DNA of 64,000 nucleotides from JAUIIK01 sp963709995 (GTDB lineage Bacteria; Chloroflexota; Chloroflexia; Thermomicrobiales; CFX8), in assembly GCA_963709995.1 (NCBI GenBank), contig CAVPYN010000002.1, positions 248,001 through 312,000 of the forward strand, read 5' to 3'. The notes below the pieces were generated by a model. That model was not told the DNA's origin and searched no databases. It saw nothing but the letters and a program-made list of their open reading frames with translations. Both the position numbers and the translations under genes were made by a program. This document shows, piece by piece, positions 17,025 to 25,510 of this stretch (the stretch's first letter is position 1; each line of letters starts with the position of its first letter).

Positions 17025-18866
17025 CTACTCCTCAATCCACATCACATGCAAGAACTGGTACTGGTTGCCAGCCACCAGCGGGTCCACTGGTAGTCCCTTC
17101 ACCCGTGGAGTGAAGATGTTGAACCAATCCCAGTACTTGATGAACATGAAGGGCACCTCTTCAGCGACGAGCTTCTGCAACTCGCTGTAGATTTCCTTTC
17201 GTGCCTCCGGATCAGTTTCAACAAGTCCGGCATCGAGTAGTTCATCCGCACGTTCGTTCTGCCAGTTACTCCAGTTGTTTCTGGCATCGGAACGCAGCGT
17301 GTTCGTTGCATCCGGTTCGCCGGAACCACCTCCATACGTCCAGTTGTAGAGCGACATGTCGATCTCACCTGATCGCTGGCCCTCCTGAATGGTTGCCAGC
17401 GGAGCTTCGGCGATCTGCATGTCAAAGCCAACTTCCTTGAGGTTGGCCTGGACAAGTTCAGCCTCAGGTCGACGTGCTTGATCACCAGTGATGATCGTGC
17501 AGGTCCAGGATAGCGTCTGCCCGTCCTTCTCGCGGATGCCATCCGCGTTCAGCGTCCATCCCGCCTCTTCAAGAAGGGCAGCCGCCTGCTCCGGATCATA
17601 GGGGTACAGAGCGACATCCGGCTCGTAGTAGAAGTCAAGCGCAGGAGAAAGATTCGCGGTGGCCAGCACCGCAAGTCCCTGCCAGAGATCATCTCTGATC
17701 GCCTCACGGTCGGTGGCGAACATCATGGCCTGGCGCACGCGCTTATCCTGAAAGATCGGATTCAAGTTGTTGATCATGAAGTGGTTGACCGCGACGCTTG
17801 ATGTTATCTGAACGCTGTAGTCAGAGAAGGCCGGATCATCGCGGAAGCGCAAGTGATCATCGGTAACGAGCGGCCAGACGGCTGAGTCCGCCTCCTGGTT
17901 CTCAAGCGCAATTGCGCGCACGGATGCTTCGGGAACGATATTCTCGCGAATGCCGTCCATGTAGGCTGCGCCGTCCCAGTAGTCGTCGAATCGCACGAGT
18001 TCGGTGAACTCCGCGGCTCGCCATTCCTTGAGCATGAATGGCCCGGTACCAACCGGATCGCCCTTGTAGGCGTCCTCGCCGATCGCGCTGTGATGATGCT
18101 CCGGAACGATTCCAGCCTGCCCAGCCCGTGTGAGGAACGCGGCATTGGGAAGATCAAGAGCCACGACAACTGTTGTTTCGTCAACAGCTTGCACGTCCGT
18201 GACACCCTGGTAATTGCTTGCCGATGCAGCGGCGTTCTCCGGATCGCGGTAGTAGTTGAACGTATAGGCAACGTCGGTCGCGTCAAACGACTCACCATCG
18301 TGCCACAGCACGCCTTCTCGAGTAACAAACGTGTACTCGAGTCCGTCGTCCGACACTTCAAAAGACACCGCAAGACTGGGCTGGAGGATGAAGTAGTTAT
18401 CCAGCTTGAGCAATCTTTCGGTGATATTGCCGGCGATAAAGTAGTGGACCGAAGGGCCCCAGTCGTCAGGACTGAGACTCGCGACCTCATGGTGTCCAAG
18501 GCCGATGAAGACACCACCCTCGACGGGAGCGTCCGCCGCAGGTTCCTCGGTGGCCGTTGGCTCTTCGTCAACCATCTCCTCGGTGGCTGTTGGCTCTTCG
18601 TCAACCATCTCCTCGGTGGCTGTTGGCTCTTCGTCAACCATCTCCTCGGTCGGTGTCGCTTCTTCACCTCCACCACCGTCTGCCGGTGTATTGGTAGGCG
18701 TGTCCGCATCTTCGTCGTCATCATCGTCGCCGCCACAAGCCGCCATCAAAGCGCCAACCGCGGGTGCGCTTGCCGCGAGAGCGATGGAGCGCTTGAGGAA
18801 GCTCCTTCTGCTAGTTGGCTTCAAACGAGTGAGCGCCTCACTCATGCGTTCGTCAAGACTTGCCAT
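17025..18866 (-). CDS. Peptide ABC transporter substrate-binding lipoprotein, cassette 1
   Basis: 613 residues from ATG 18866, chosen because AGGAG lies five bases before it. The N terminus has a twin-arginine-like 'RRSFLKRS', a hydrophobic stretch and a lipobox 'LMAAC', so it is exported and lipid-anchored. An acidic Thr/Pro/Glu linker follows with three 11-residue repeats (unit EEMVDEEPTAT, 18545-18643). The mature domain is SBP_bac_5: 'LEYTFVTREGVLWHDGESF', 'VGTGPFMLKEW', 'RQAMMFATDREAI' and 'ATANLSP'. The ligand is probably a peptide or related compound. Paralogue of 21144-22991. First gene of its cassette; a 330-bp upstream gap holds the promoter. Confidence 0.93.
   Translation of the reverse strand: MASLDERMSEALTRLKPTSRRSFLKRSIALAASAPAVGALMAACGGDDDDDEDADTPTNTPADGGGGEEATPTEEMVDEEPTATEEMVDEEPTATEEMVDEEPTATEEPAADAPVEGGVFIGLGHHEVASLSPDDWGPSVHYFIAGNITERLLKLDNYFILQPSLAVSFEVSDDGLEYTFVTREGVLWHDGESFDATDVAYTFNYYRDPENAAASASNYQGVTDVQAVDETTVVVALDLPNAAFLTRAGQAGIVPEHHHSAIGEDAYKGDPVGTGPFMLKEWRAAEFTELVRFDDYWDGAAYMDGIRENIVPEASVRAIALENQEADSAVWPLVTDDHLRFRDDPAFSDYSVQITSSVAVNHFMINNLNPIFQDKRVRQAMMFATDREAIRDDLWQGLAVLATANLSPALDFYYEPDVALYPYDPEQAAALLEEAGWTLNADGIREKDGQTLSWTCTIITGDQARRPEAELVQANLKEVGFDMQIAEAPLATIQEGQRSGEIDMSLYNWTYGGGSGEPDATNTLRSDARNNWSNWQNERADELLDAGLVETDPEARKEIYSELQKLVAEEVPFMFIKYWDWFNIFTPRVKGLPVDPLVAGNQYQFLHVMWIEE
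18545..18643. repeat. Three tandem 33-bp repeats inside SBP linker
   Basis: Copies at 18545-18577, 18578-18610 and 18611-18643, identical except one T/C change in the first copy; a partial fourth starts at 18644. The 33-bp period keeps frame and encodes 11 residues of acidic linker. Near identity implies recent slippage or recombination. Confidence 0.9.
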
Positions 18867-19196
18867 TGACACTCCTTCTCTAAACTACCCGGTCTTCGCA
18901 AACGCTCGAAGTGAGACCCCTCATGTACGGCGAGACCAAGCTATTGGCTACGTCCGCGCCGCTCGAGCGTGATACCGATTACCTTCGGACGTGACGGTAG
19001 AACCACTTCAGGCTCCTGTCAAGCCTCTGGGCTGCGGAAATCTACGCAACGGGCAATGTCCAATGTAGAGAGTACGTACCAGCCACGTTTGTGGACGTAT
19101 CAAGCGGGAAGTGACAAGTGCCAAGGAGGATGAATCGATCGAGAACGGGTTCTCTCGAAAAGGCGAGATGAAGCAAATTGCAGAACAATGAACGGC
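18867..19196. other. Intergenic region between the two importer cassettes
   Basis: 330 bases upstream of the cassette-1 SBP and downstream of cassette-2 permease C. It contains AAGGAG for the SBP start and an imperfect stem (19139-19158, tcgagaac ... gttctctcga with a two-base bulge) that could end the cassette-2 transcript. No open frame with support. The cassette-1 promoter must lie here but I cannot pick -35/-10 boxes with confidence. Confidence 0.45.
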
Positions 19197-20126
19197 TTAC
19201 TCGCGCTGCCGGGGATCGAGAGCATCCCGCAGGCCATCTCCGATGAGGTTAAACGCCAGGACCGTGAGGAAGATCATAATACCTGGCGCAATTGCTATAT
19301 GCGGATAGTTGCGAATGTGCGCCCTTCCGTCCGCCAGCATGCCACCCCAGGAGGGTGTGGGGCGCTGAACACCAAGCCCGAGGAACGAGAGCGCAGCCTC
19401 AAGGATGATAATGCCGCCCACGGCGAGACTCGCGAGGACGATGATCGGGCCCAACACGTTTGGCATGACATGGCGAATGATAATGCGTCGGTCAGTCGCA
19501 CCGATTGCCCGCGCGGCAAAGACGAAATCCCGCTCTCGGACGCTCAGGACGTCGGCTCGAACAACCCGAGCGTAGGATGACCAGACGGTCAAACCGATCA
19601 CAATCACCGTCGTTTGCAGACTTGGACCAATCACAGACGCTAGGGTGATCAGCAGCACGAGAAGTGGAAACGCCATGACCGTATCGACGATCCGGGAGAG
19701 AAAGGAATCGGTCCAACCACCGAAGTATCCTGCCAACAGCCCGATCGTTAGACCAATAATGAGCGAAATCGTCATTGCGGACAGGGCGACGATGAACGCG
19801 ACCCGAGTCCCCCTGATGAGTCGGCTAAGCACATCTCGCCCGATGTCGTCTCGACCAAGCGGGTGCTCAAGAGTCGGGCTCTCCCCTCGATCACGCAATG
19901 ACGTCTCATGGTATGAGTATGGCTCGAAGACTCCCGGGATGATTGCAATGATCCCCAGTATGCCGATAAACACCAGCGCGACAACGCCAGGCTTGAAACG
20001 CTTGAAGCGAGACCAAGCTCGTGAGAATTCCGTTCGCCGTCGTCGCTCGATGCCGGCTAACGCTGAATCTTCTTGTGCTGAGTCCGATGCATGATCAGCG
20101 ACATTTGGTTGTGGCGGGCTTGCCAT
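19197..20126 (-). CDS. Peptide-type ABC transporter permease (DppC/OppC-like), cassette 2
   Basis: 309 residues from ATG 20126, same length as its paralogue at 14991. Markers: 'WSRFKRFKPGVVALVFIG', 'HPLGRDDIGRDVLSRLIRG', the EAA loop 'ARAIGATDRRIIIRHVMPN', and the identical C terminus 'DGLRDALDPRQRE'. Six membrane spans. The gene follows the broken DppB-like gene by 14 bp on the minus strand and is the last of cassette 2. Confidence 0.95.
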   Translation of the reverse strand: MASPPQPNVADHASDSAQEDSALAGIERRRRTEFSRAWSRFKRFKPGVVALVFIGILGIIAIIPGVFEPYSYHETSLRDRGESPTLEHPLGRDDIGRDVLSRLIRGTRVAFIVALSAMTISLIIGLTIGLLAGYFGGWTDSFLSRIVDTVMAFPLLVLLITLASVIGPSLQTTVIVIGLTVWSSYARVVRADVLSVRERDFVFAARAIGATDRRIIIRHVMPNVLGPIIVLASLAVGGIIILEAALSFLGLGVQRPTPSWGGMLADGRAHIRNYPHIAIAPGIMIFLTVLAFNLIGDGLRDALDPRQRE

Positions 20127-20140
20127 ATGATCCGCCCGTT

Positions 20141-21074
20141 CTATCCGATACGGATACGAGGATCGATGATCGCGTACGTAAGATCAGTCGCGATGTTGGC
20201 GAAGATTACCAGCACGGTAAACAGCACCACGATCGCCTGCACGACCTGGTAGTCCGCCCGGTAGACCGATGAGATAAACAGTTGTCCAATCCCTGGCCAG
20301 GCAAATATCGTTTCGATCACGACGGTTCCGCTCAGCAGGAAAGCTGCTCGTAGACCAATCGACCGTGATGATCGGCAACAAGGCGTTCCGCACGGCATGA
20401 CGGATGATCACCGAGTATTCGGAGAGTCCCTTGGACCGCGCGGTTGTCATGTAATCCTGCCCGAGGACCTCGAGCATCGTCCCGCGCATCAGACGAGCGA
20501 GAATCGCGGTTTCGTTGATCGCCAGCACGAATACCGGCAGTATGTAGTATCTCCAATCGCCGGAACCGCTCGCCGGCAACCAGCCGAGATACAACGCAAA
20601 GAGGATGATCAGCATTAGTCCAACCCAGAAGTTTGGCAAAGCGATACCGGCACTTGCCCAGACCATGATTCCCGAGTCGAAAATCGAGTACCGTTTGATC
20701 GCCGCGATCATGCCTGCGGGAATTGCCACCAGTATCGCGGCCAACAGGGAGAGAGAGGTGAGCTTGAGCGTGGGCCAGGCCGCCTCGAGCACCATCTCGT
20801 GCACCGGCACACCAGCACGAACAACGGACTGGCCGAAGTCGCCGGACACGAAATTACCAAGCCAGGTGAAGTACTGTTCGTACCATGGCCGGTCCAGACC
20901 CCATTTTTCGAGCAGCCGGTCGTAGTCCTCCTGGGTAAGCTGTGTCGCTCCTTCCCCGAGCATCGTCTCGACGGGATCGCCTGGTGCGGCTTGCAAGATG
21001 CCAAACGTGGCGATCGAAACCAGAAATATCACGATAACGCCTTGAAGAAGACGTTGGATCACGTAGCGGTACAT
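20141..21074 (-). pseudogene. Peptide-type ABC transporter permease (DppB/OppB-like), cassette 2, one-base insertion
   Basis: The N-terminal 237 or so residues are read from ATG 21074 in one frame and the C-terminal 73 in another (ending at 20141). Dropping one base at about 20360 gives 'LLPIITVIGLRAAFLLSG', which aligns without gaps to 'LLPIVTILGLRVAFLLSG' of cassette 1 and yields about 310 residues. Markers: 'MYRYVIQRLLQGVIVIFLV', 'WGLDRPWYEQYFTWLGNF', the EAA loop 'TARSKGLSEYSVIIRHAVRN' and 'DLTYAIIDPRIRIG'. The rest of the gene is intact, so a sequence error is the simplest reading; if real, the importer would be dead. Confidence 0.88.
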
Positions 21075-21095
21075 CCGCTCGCCCTTTTACGTTGA

Positions 21096-21135
21096 AAACG
21101 ATGTGAGTGGCGCTGATCCACCACTCACATCGTTT
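21096..21135 (-). terminator. Strong intercistronic hairpin between SBP and permease genes, cassette 2
   Basis: Perfect 15-bp arms (21096-21110 and 21121-21135) with a 10-base loop, starting nine bases after the SBP stop and 21 bases before the permease ATG. Its sequence is unrelated to the equivalent hairpin in cassette 1. No U run, so partial termination or 3'-end protection of SBP mRNA is likely. Confidence 0.65.
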
Positions 21136-21143
21136 CGGATTCC

Positions 21144-22991
21144 CTAGGACCCTTCCTCGTCAATCCACATGAGATAGGCGGTGTTGTAGAGTTGGCTTCC
21201 CGTCAGCACGTCGTCCGGCAAGCCCTTTACGCGGGTGTTGTAGAAGTTGAACCAGTCCCAGTACTTCACATAGATGAAGGGGACATCCTCGGCCACGAGC
21301 TTCTGGACCTGGCTGTAGATCTCCGCGCGGGCATCTGGGTCAGTTTCCAGCAACCCGGCATCAAGAAGTTCATCCATTTCAGCGCTCTTGTACTTGCTGA
21401 AGTTATTGAGCGCGTCGGACCGGAGCGTGTTCGACCCATCTGGATCCCCGGAGCCACCGCCGTACGTCCAGTTGTAGAGAGCCATGTCGTGGGTGCCATC
21501 TCGCATACCCGTCGAAGCGCCGGTGGTGTCCTCGATGCTCACGCTACATCCGATGGCGTTCCAGCTTTCCTGCGCGAACTCACCTTCCGGACGACGCGCC
21601 TGATCGCCAGCGATGATGGCCAGAGTCCACTCGAGCCTCACGCCATCCTTCTCACGAACCCCGTCGGCGCCAACCAACCAGCCTGCGTCTTCCAGCATCT
21701 GCATCGCGAGATCCGGATCATACGGATAGTCGGTGACGTCCGGCTCATAGTAGAAGTCGAGCGCCGGAGAAAGATTCGCGGTTGCTCTGACTGCCAGCCC
21801 CTGCCAGAGTTCATCGACGATCAGATCACGATCCAACCCAAGCATCAGCGCCTTGCGCACCTCTTTGTCGGCGAAGTACGGTCGTTCGTTGTTCATTGGG
21901 AAGTGGTTGACCGCGGTGCTCGACGTGACATAAGTCGTAAACTCGCCACTATCGCGCAAACGGATATTGTCTTCCGTCACCAGAGCCCACACCGAAGAGT
22001 CGGCGGCGCCGGTTTCAAGCTCGATTGCGCGCACGGAAGGCTCGGGGACGATGCGCTCGCGCACGGTGTCCAGGAGCGGCCGTCCTCGGAAGTGGTCGTC
22101 GAATGCCTCGACCTCCGTGAATTCAGCCGCCCGATATTCCTTAAGCATGAATGGGCCGGTGCCTATTGGCGCGCTCTTGTAGGCATCTTCACCAATTTCG
22201 CTGTGGTAATGCTCGGGCACGATGAAGGCCTGTCCCGCACGCGCAAGAAACGCGGCATTGGGACCGTCAAGAACCATGACAACCGTGTAGTCATCCGGAG
22301 TCTGAACTTCGGTAATCCCGGCAAAGTTCGACGCCGTCAACATTGCGTTTTCCGGATTGCTGTAGAAATCGAACGTGTACTTGACATCCTCCGACGTGAA
22401 CTCCTCGCCATCGTGGAATGTCGCCCCCTGCACGAGGTTGAACGTGTACTGCGTCCCGTCTTCCGTTACTTCGAACGATTCGGCGAGCGTTGGCTGCAAT
22501 ACGTACCAGGCGTCCAGCTCCACCATAGCGTTGTGAATCTGGGTAACCATCACCCAGTGCACCGTCGGTCCAGCATCGTCAGGGCTCAGGCTTGAGATCT
22601 CATGGTGACCCATGAGAATCAGACCCCCGCCTTGCTGCCCCTCGCCGCCGCCAGCATCTTCGGTTGCTGTCGGCTCCTCCTCTTCCTCAGTTGCAGCTTC
22701 CTCCTCGGTAGCGCCCGACTCGGCCGCTGTAGCCGTGGGCTGGCCCCCAACCCCCGGGGTTGGCACGGTCCGCTTCGTGGTTGCGGTTGCATCACCAGCA
22801 TCACCACTGTCGGTCTCCGTCGAACCCGCGTCGTCGTCATCGTCGTCATCGTCCCCACCACAAGCGGCGAGAAGCGAAGCAACGACCGGAACACTTGCGC
22901 CCATGATGGCCGAGCGCTTCAGGAAATCTCGCCGGCTTACCCCATCAAACCGTCCTAGAATCCGGTCGATTCTGGTCTGGTCCTCATTCAT
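21144..22991 (-). CDS. Peptide ABC transporter substrate-binding lipoprotein, cassette 2
   Basis: 615 residues from ATG 22991, with AGGAGG seven bases upstream. N terminus: 'SRRDFLKRS' (twin-arginine-like), a hydrophobic stretch and the lipobox 'LLAAC' followed by GGD-rich sequence and a long Thr/Glu linker. Mature SBP_bac_5 domain: 'TQYTFNLVQGATFHDGEEF', 'IGTGPFMLKEYRAAEF', 'KALMLGLDRDLI' and 'ATANLSPALDFYYEPD', the last shared exactly with cassette 1. Exported, membrane-anchored peptide receptor by family. Diverged from cassette 1 across its length, so the ligands may differ. Follows CapA 2 by about 200 bp. Confidence 0.93.
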   Translation of the reverse strand: MNEDQTRIDRILGRFDGVSRRDFLKRSAIMGASVPVVASLLAACGGDDDDDDDDAGSTETDSGDAGDATATTKRTVPTPGVGGQPTATAAESGATEEEAATEEEEEPTATEDAGGGEGQQGGGLILMGHHEISSLSPDDAGPTVHWVMVTQIHNAMVELDAWYVLQPTLAESFEVTEDGTQYTFNLVQGATFHDGEEFTSEDVKYTFDFYSNPENAMLTASNFAGITEVQTPDDYTVVMVLDGPNAAFLARAGQAFIVPEHYHSEIGEDAYKSAPIGTGPFMLKEYRAAEFTEVEAFDDHFRGRPLLDTVRERIVPEPSVRAIELETGAADSSVWALVTEDNIRLRDSGEFTTYVTSSTAVNHFPMNNERPYFADKEVRKALMLGLDRDLIVDELWQGLAVRATANLSPALDFYYEPDVTDYPYDPDLAMQMLEDAGWLVGADGVREKDGVRLEWTLAIIAGDQARRPEGEFAQESWNAIGCSVSIEDTTGASTGMRDGTHDMALYNWTYGGGSGDPDGSNTLRSDALNNFSKYKSAEMDELLDAGLLETDPDARAEIYSQVQKLVAEDVPFIYVKYWDWFNFYNTRVKGLPDDVLTGSQLYNTAYLMWIDEEGS

Positions 22992-23194
22992 TCAGATCCT
23001 CCTCTTGATCGAAACCCCTGCAATAACCAGCCGTGGCACGAGGCGCCGCTCCACTAGGAGCGTCATGAGGCTGGACTATTGCGCGGGCATTCTAGACCAT
23101 TGGCACCTCACTTGGCGATAGTCCCTCAACTCACTTCGGTAAGTGAGAAGGAAGGCCATCCACTGTAATCTACGCATTCCAATACTGATCGGTC

Positions 23195-24511
23195 CTAACC
23201 GGCGGGAACACCGACAATCTGGCCTACACCCTCCACATCACGTAGGTCGGTCCCAAATGCACTCGACAGCGAAGTGAATCGGGAGAGTATTTCTGCCGCC
23301 TCTTCCCGTCCGGCGAGCGCCGGACGCCCACGATGGCGAGGCTCTGATGAAAGACGTAGTGTGACTGGGTGTATCGCCATCGATACGAGGTCGCGATCAT
23401 CCCAGACGCAGACTGGCATGATCGTTTGCCAGTAACGACGATCTGCAGGAAACCCTTTCTCACCGTCCTGGCTTCGTTGGCGAAACAGCTTCCCGGCATG
23501 GTTTCCTGGATCGACTCGAAACGTCTCGTAAGAGTCCGAGGGAAGCTTGAAGGTGAGCTCGTTCTGCCCCACGAAGTTGCCCAAACTGTAGAAGATCGGA
23601 CTGCCGTTGTACATCTCCATCCCGCGGATCAGGTGCGGACCGTGTCCAACGACTACTTGAGCCCCTTCGTCGACCATCCGGTGAGCAAACTCGCGAATGA
23701 AATCAGCCGGAGATTCCTTGTCACTCCCCTCCTCGTGCGCGTGAATGCTAACGATCACGATGTCGGCGCGATCGCTGGCTTCGCGCACCCAACCCGAAAT
23801 CGCCTCCAGGTCTCCCTGGTGGGCGCGGGTCTCGAGTCGAACCGAGTCAGACTTCTTGAAACTACCTCCCAGGAACGGGAAAACGTCGGGATCCTCTGGG
23901 GCGAATCCGAAACCCATCTGGATCGACTGCAGCCGGCGATCTTCCAGACCAAGATCCTCGGCGACAGCGCGAATAGTCTGAAACTGCTGTTCAGTCACAT
24001 GGTAGGTGGTCGAATACCGCAAGGGATTCAATCCTGGCCGGCCGGCCATGTCCGGGCGTTGTTCACTAGCCTGCTGCCCCTTTGCAAAGGTCGAAGCGCA
24101 GGAAATCAAAGCAACCGATCCGGAATCCGTGTCCAGATAGACGGGCGCACGCGCCTCCGCGAGATTCCGGCCAATGCCAGAGTAGGCGATTGATCGCCGG
24201 TCGAGTATCTCGATCAATTCGAGCAATCCGAGTACGCCGTAGTTGAGACTGTGATTGTTTGCAGCTGCAAGAAGATTGAACCCTCCATCGCGCAACTCAC
24301 CCAGAACCCATTCGTGTGCCCCCAGATGGGCGCCGCCTGACTCTTCAACCGGATATCCAACGAAATTGTTTGGAACAGTCTCGAGGTTGGTGAATCCGAC
24401 ATCCGAGCCACGCACAATGTCGTACATGGCGGCTGTTTCCCGGTCGCGTCCGTGCATGAGGCCGCGGGTTATGAGGCTGTCACCAGTCAGCGCAACGCGA
24501 ATACCTGACAT
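23195..24511 (-). CDS. CapA family (PGA_cap) metallophosphatase-fold protein, second copy
   Basis: 438 residues from ATG 24511, chosen because GGAG lies about eight bases upstream and 'MSGIRVALTGDSLITRG' starts the fold. Metal motifs: 'LTGDSLITR', 'FTNLETV', 'AAANNHSLNYG', 'VIVSIHAHE' and 'GHGPHLIRGMEMY'. It shares 'GRPGLNPLR' and the 'PIFYSLGN' segment with the copy at 13643, so the two are clear paralogues. No signal peptide. It is the gene upstream of cassette 2 on the same strand, while copy 1 is downstream of cassette 1. A role in processing an imported gamma-linked peptide is inference. Confidence 0.85.
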   Translation of the reverse strand: MSGIRVALTGDSLITRGLMHGRDRETAAMYDIVRGSDVGFTNLETVPNNFVGYPVEESGGAHLGAHEWVLGELRDGGFNLLAAANNHSLNYGVLGLLELIEILDRRSIAYSGIGRNLAEARAPVYLDTDSGSVALISCASTFAKGQQASEQRPDMAGRPGLNPLRYSTTYHVTEQQFQTIRAVAEDLGLEDRRLQSIQMGFGFAPEDPDVFPFLGGSFKKSDSVRLETRAHQGDLEAISGWVREASDRADIVIVSIHAHEEGSDKESPADFIREFAHRMVDEGAQVVVGHGPHLIRGMEMYNGSPIFYSLGNFVGQNELTFKLPSDSYETFRVDPGNHAGKLFRQRSQDGEKGFPADRRYWQTIMPVCVWDDRDLVSMAIHPVTLRLSSEPRHRGRPALAGREEAAEILSRFTSLSSAFGTDLRDVEGVGQIVGVPAG

Positions 24512-24619
24512 CACTCGACTCCGTGCCACTAGAGCCTGCCCGTGCCTTCGTTCAGTCGAATTGGGGCAATAACGGGCGGCTTTCAGGTCAAGGAGTCAGG
24601 CTAGAAGAAGTCCATCGAA

Positions 24620-25510
24620 CTAGTCAAGATCGGAAGATGGCGACGATCCGCCGAGCCGCATCCACCCCATGATGCGCCGCTTGACGTCCGTGACTGATTC
24701 CTCTTGATCAAGTTGCTTACGCACACGCGACCAGGTTCCCTTATCGGTCCGGTAGACGGCGCGATTCCCCCGCTTATCGAAGAACGCGAACATCTCACCG
24801 TACTGCAGCTGAAACCATCGATAGGTGGTGGTCGCGACGTTTGCTCCGGCACGGTCGTCGGGCCCCATGGGCGTCAATTCCGCCGCGTGGAGATGCAGCG
24901 GATGATACTGACCGTCGATTTCCTTATCGTCAATGAAGATCTCTCTCGCCGCGGTCAAACCGGGGAACTCGGCGATCAGTTCGGAAACAGCCCGCATCAG
25001 CATCGGGTATCTGGGCGCCTGCTCATGCGCTAGCAATCGATTTGAATCAGCTCTGCCGAGCGCGGGTGATGGAATCCACTCCAATATCTCCTTCAGCACA
25101 GAATCGGCGCTCTCTCCAGGGGAGGTTCCGATTGCTACCCTTAGTTTCCCTCCTGGACTCGTGTAGCGAGGGGGATCTTCTCCATCAAGCATGATCATGC
25201 CAAACTCGTTTGCTGGCTGATGACTGAATGCCAGGCCACTCGTGCGTCTCGTGACAAGCATCCTGTCCCAACCAGCGTCCGGGTGAAATACGGGAAGGAC
25301 ATCAATAGCAGAACCAGGAAATCGAGCGTAGACGATCTCGCTGGCTACGAGCCACCCGATAGCATAAGCCAGTCGATTTGGCGTTGCTGCATATAGATCT
25401 TCTGGTTCGATGCTCTCGACAAGCGGGTTTGCCGGCACGCCCTCGTATCGCTCAGTAGCGATTCCAAGCAGTTCCTGGATCGGCGTTCGGCCGTCAACGA
25501 CAGCGGTCAT
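24620..25510 (-). CDS. Protein of unknown function coupled to degenerate ABC ATPase
   Basis: 296 residues from ATG 25510, which overlaps the stop of the upstream gene (ATGA), a sign of translational coupling. I do not recognise a family. Visible features: no signal peptide or membrane helix, mixed alpha/beta composition, 'YHPLHLHAAELTPMGPDD' with three His, an aromatic 'TYRWFQLQYGEMFAFFDKRG' segment, and an acidic C terminus. The coupling suggests a complex with the ATPase-like protein at 25507. Codon use resembles its neighbours. Confidence 0.75.
   Translation of the reverse strand: MTAVVDGRTPIQELLGIATERYEGVPANPLVESIEPEDLYAATPNRLAYAIGWLVASEIVYARFPGSAIDVLPVFHPDAGWDRMLVTRRTSGLAFSHQPANEFGMIMLDGEDPPRYTSPGGKLRVAIGTSPGESADSVLKEILEWIPSPALGRADSNRLLAHEQAPRYPMLMRAVSELIAEFPGLTAAREIFIDDKEIDGQYHPLHLHAAELTPMGPDDRAGANVATTTYRWFQLQYGEMFAFFDKRGNRAVYRTDKGTWSRVRKQLDQEESVTDVKRRIMGWMRLGGSSPSSDLD

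Noticed and set aside
17804..18869. Long frames on both strands over SBP1 (minus 17804-18736, plus 18090-18869) with repeats
   Set aside because: Both are out-of-frame images of the SBP1 gene; the apparent 11-residue repeats come from the 33-bp DNA repeat in the SBP1 linker.
21192..22595. 467-codon plus-strand open frame
   Set aside because: It lies antisense to the well-supported SBP2 gene, has no recognisable motif and its residues follow the complement of SBP codons. GC-rich genes often leave long open antisense frames.
23369..24193. 274-codon plus-strand open frame
   Set aside because: Antisense to CapA 2, which carries all metal-site motifs; no domain or start signal supports the antisense frame.
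14991..24511. Recent segmental duplication of the importer cassettes
   Set aside because: The paralogues differ throughout, the junction hairpins are unrelated and the CapA copies lie on opposite sides, so the doubling is old rather than a recent tandem event or assembly duplicate.
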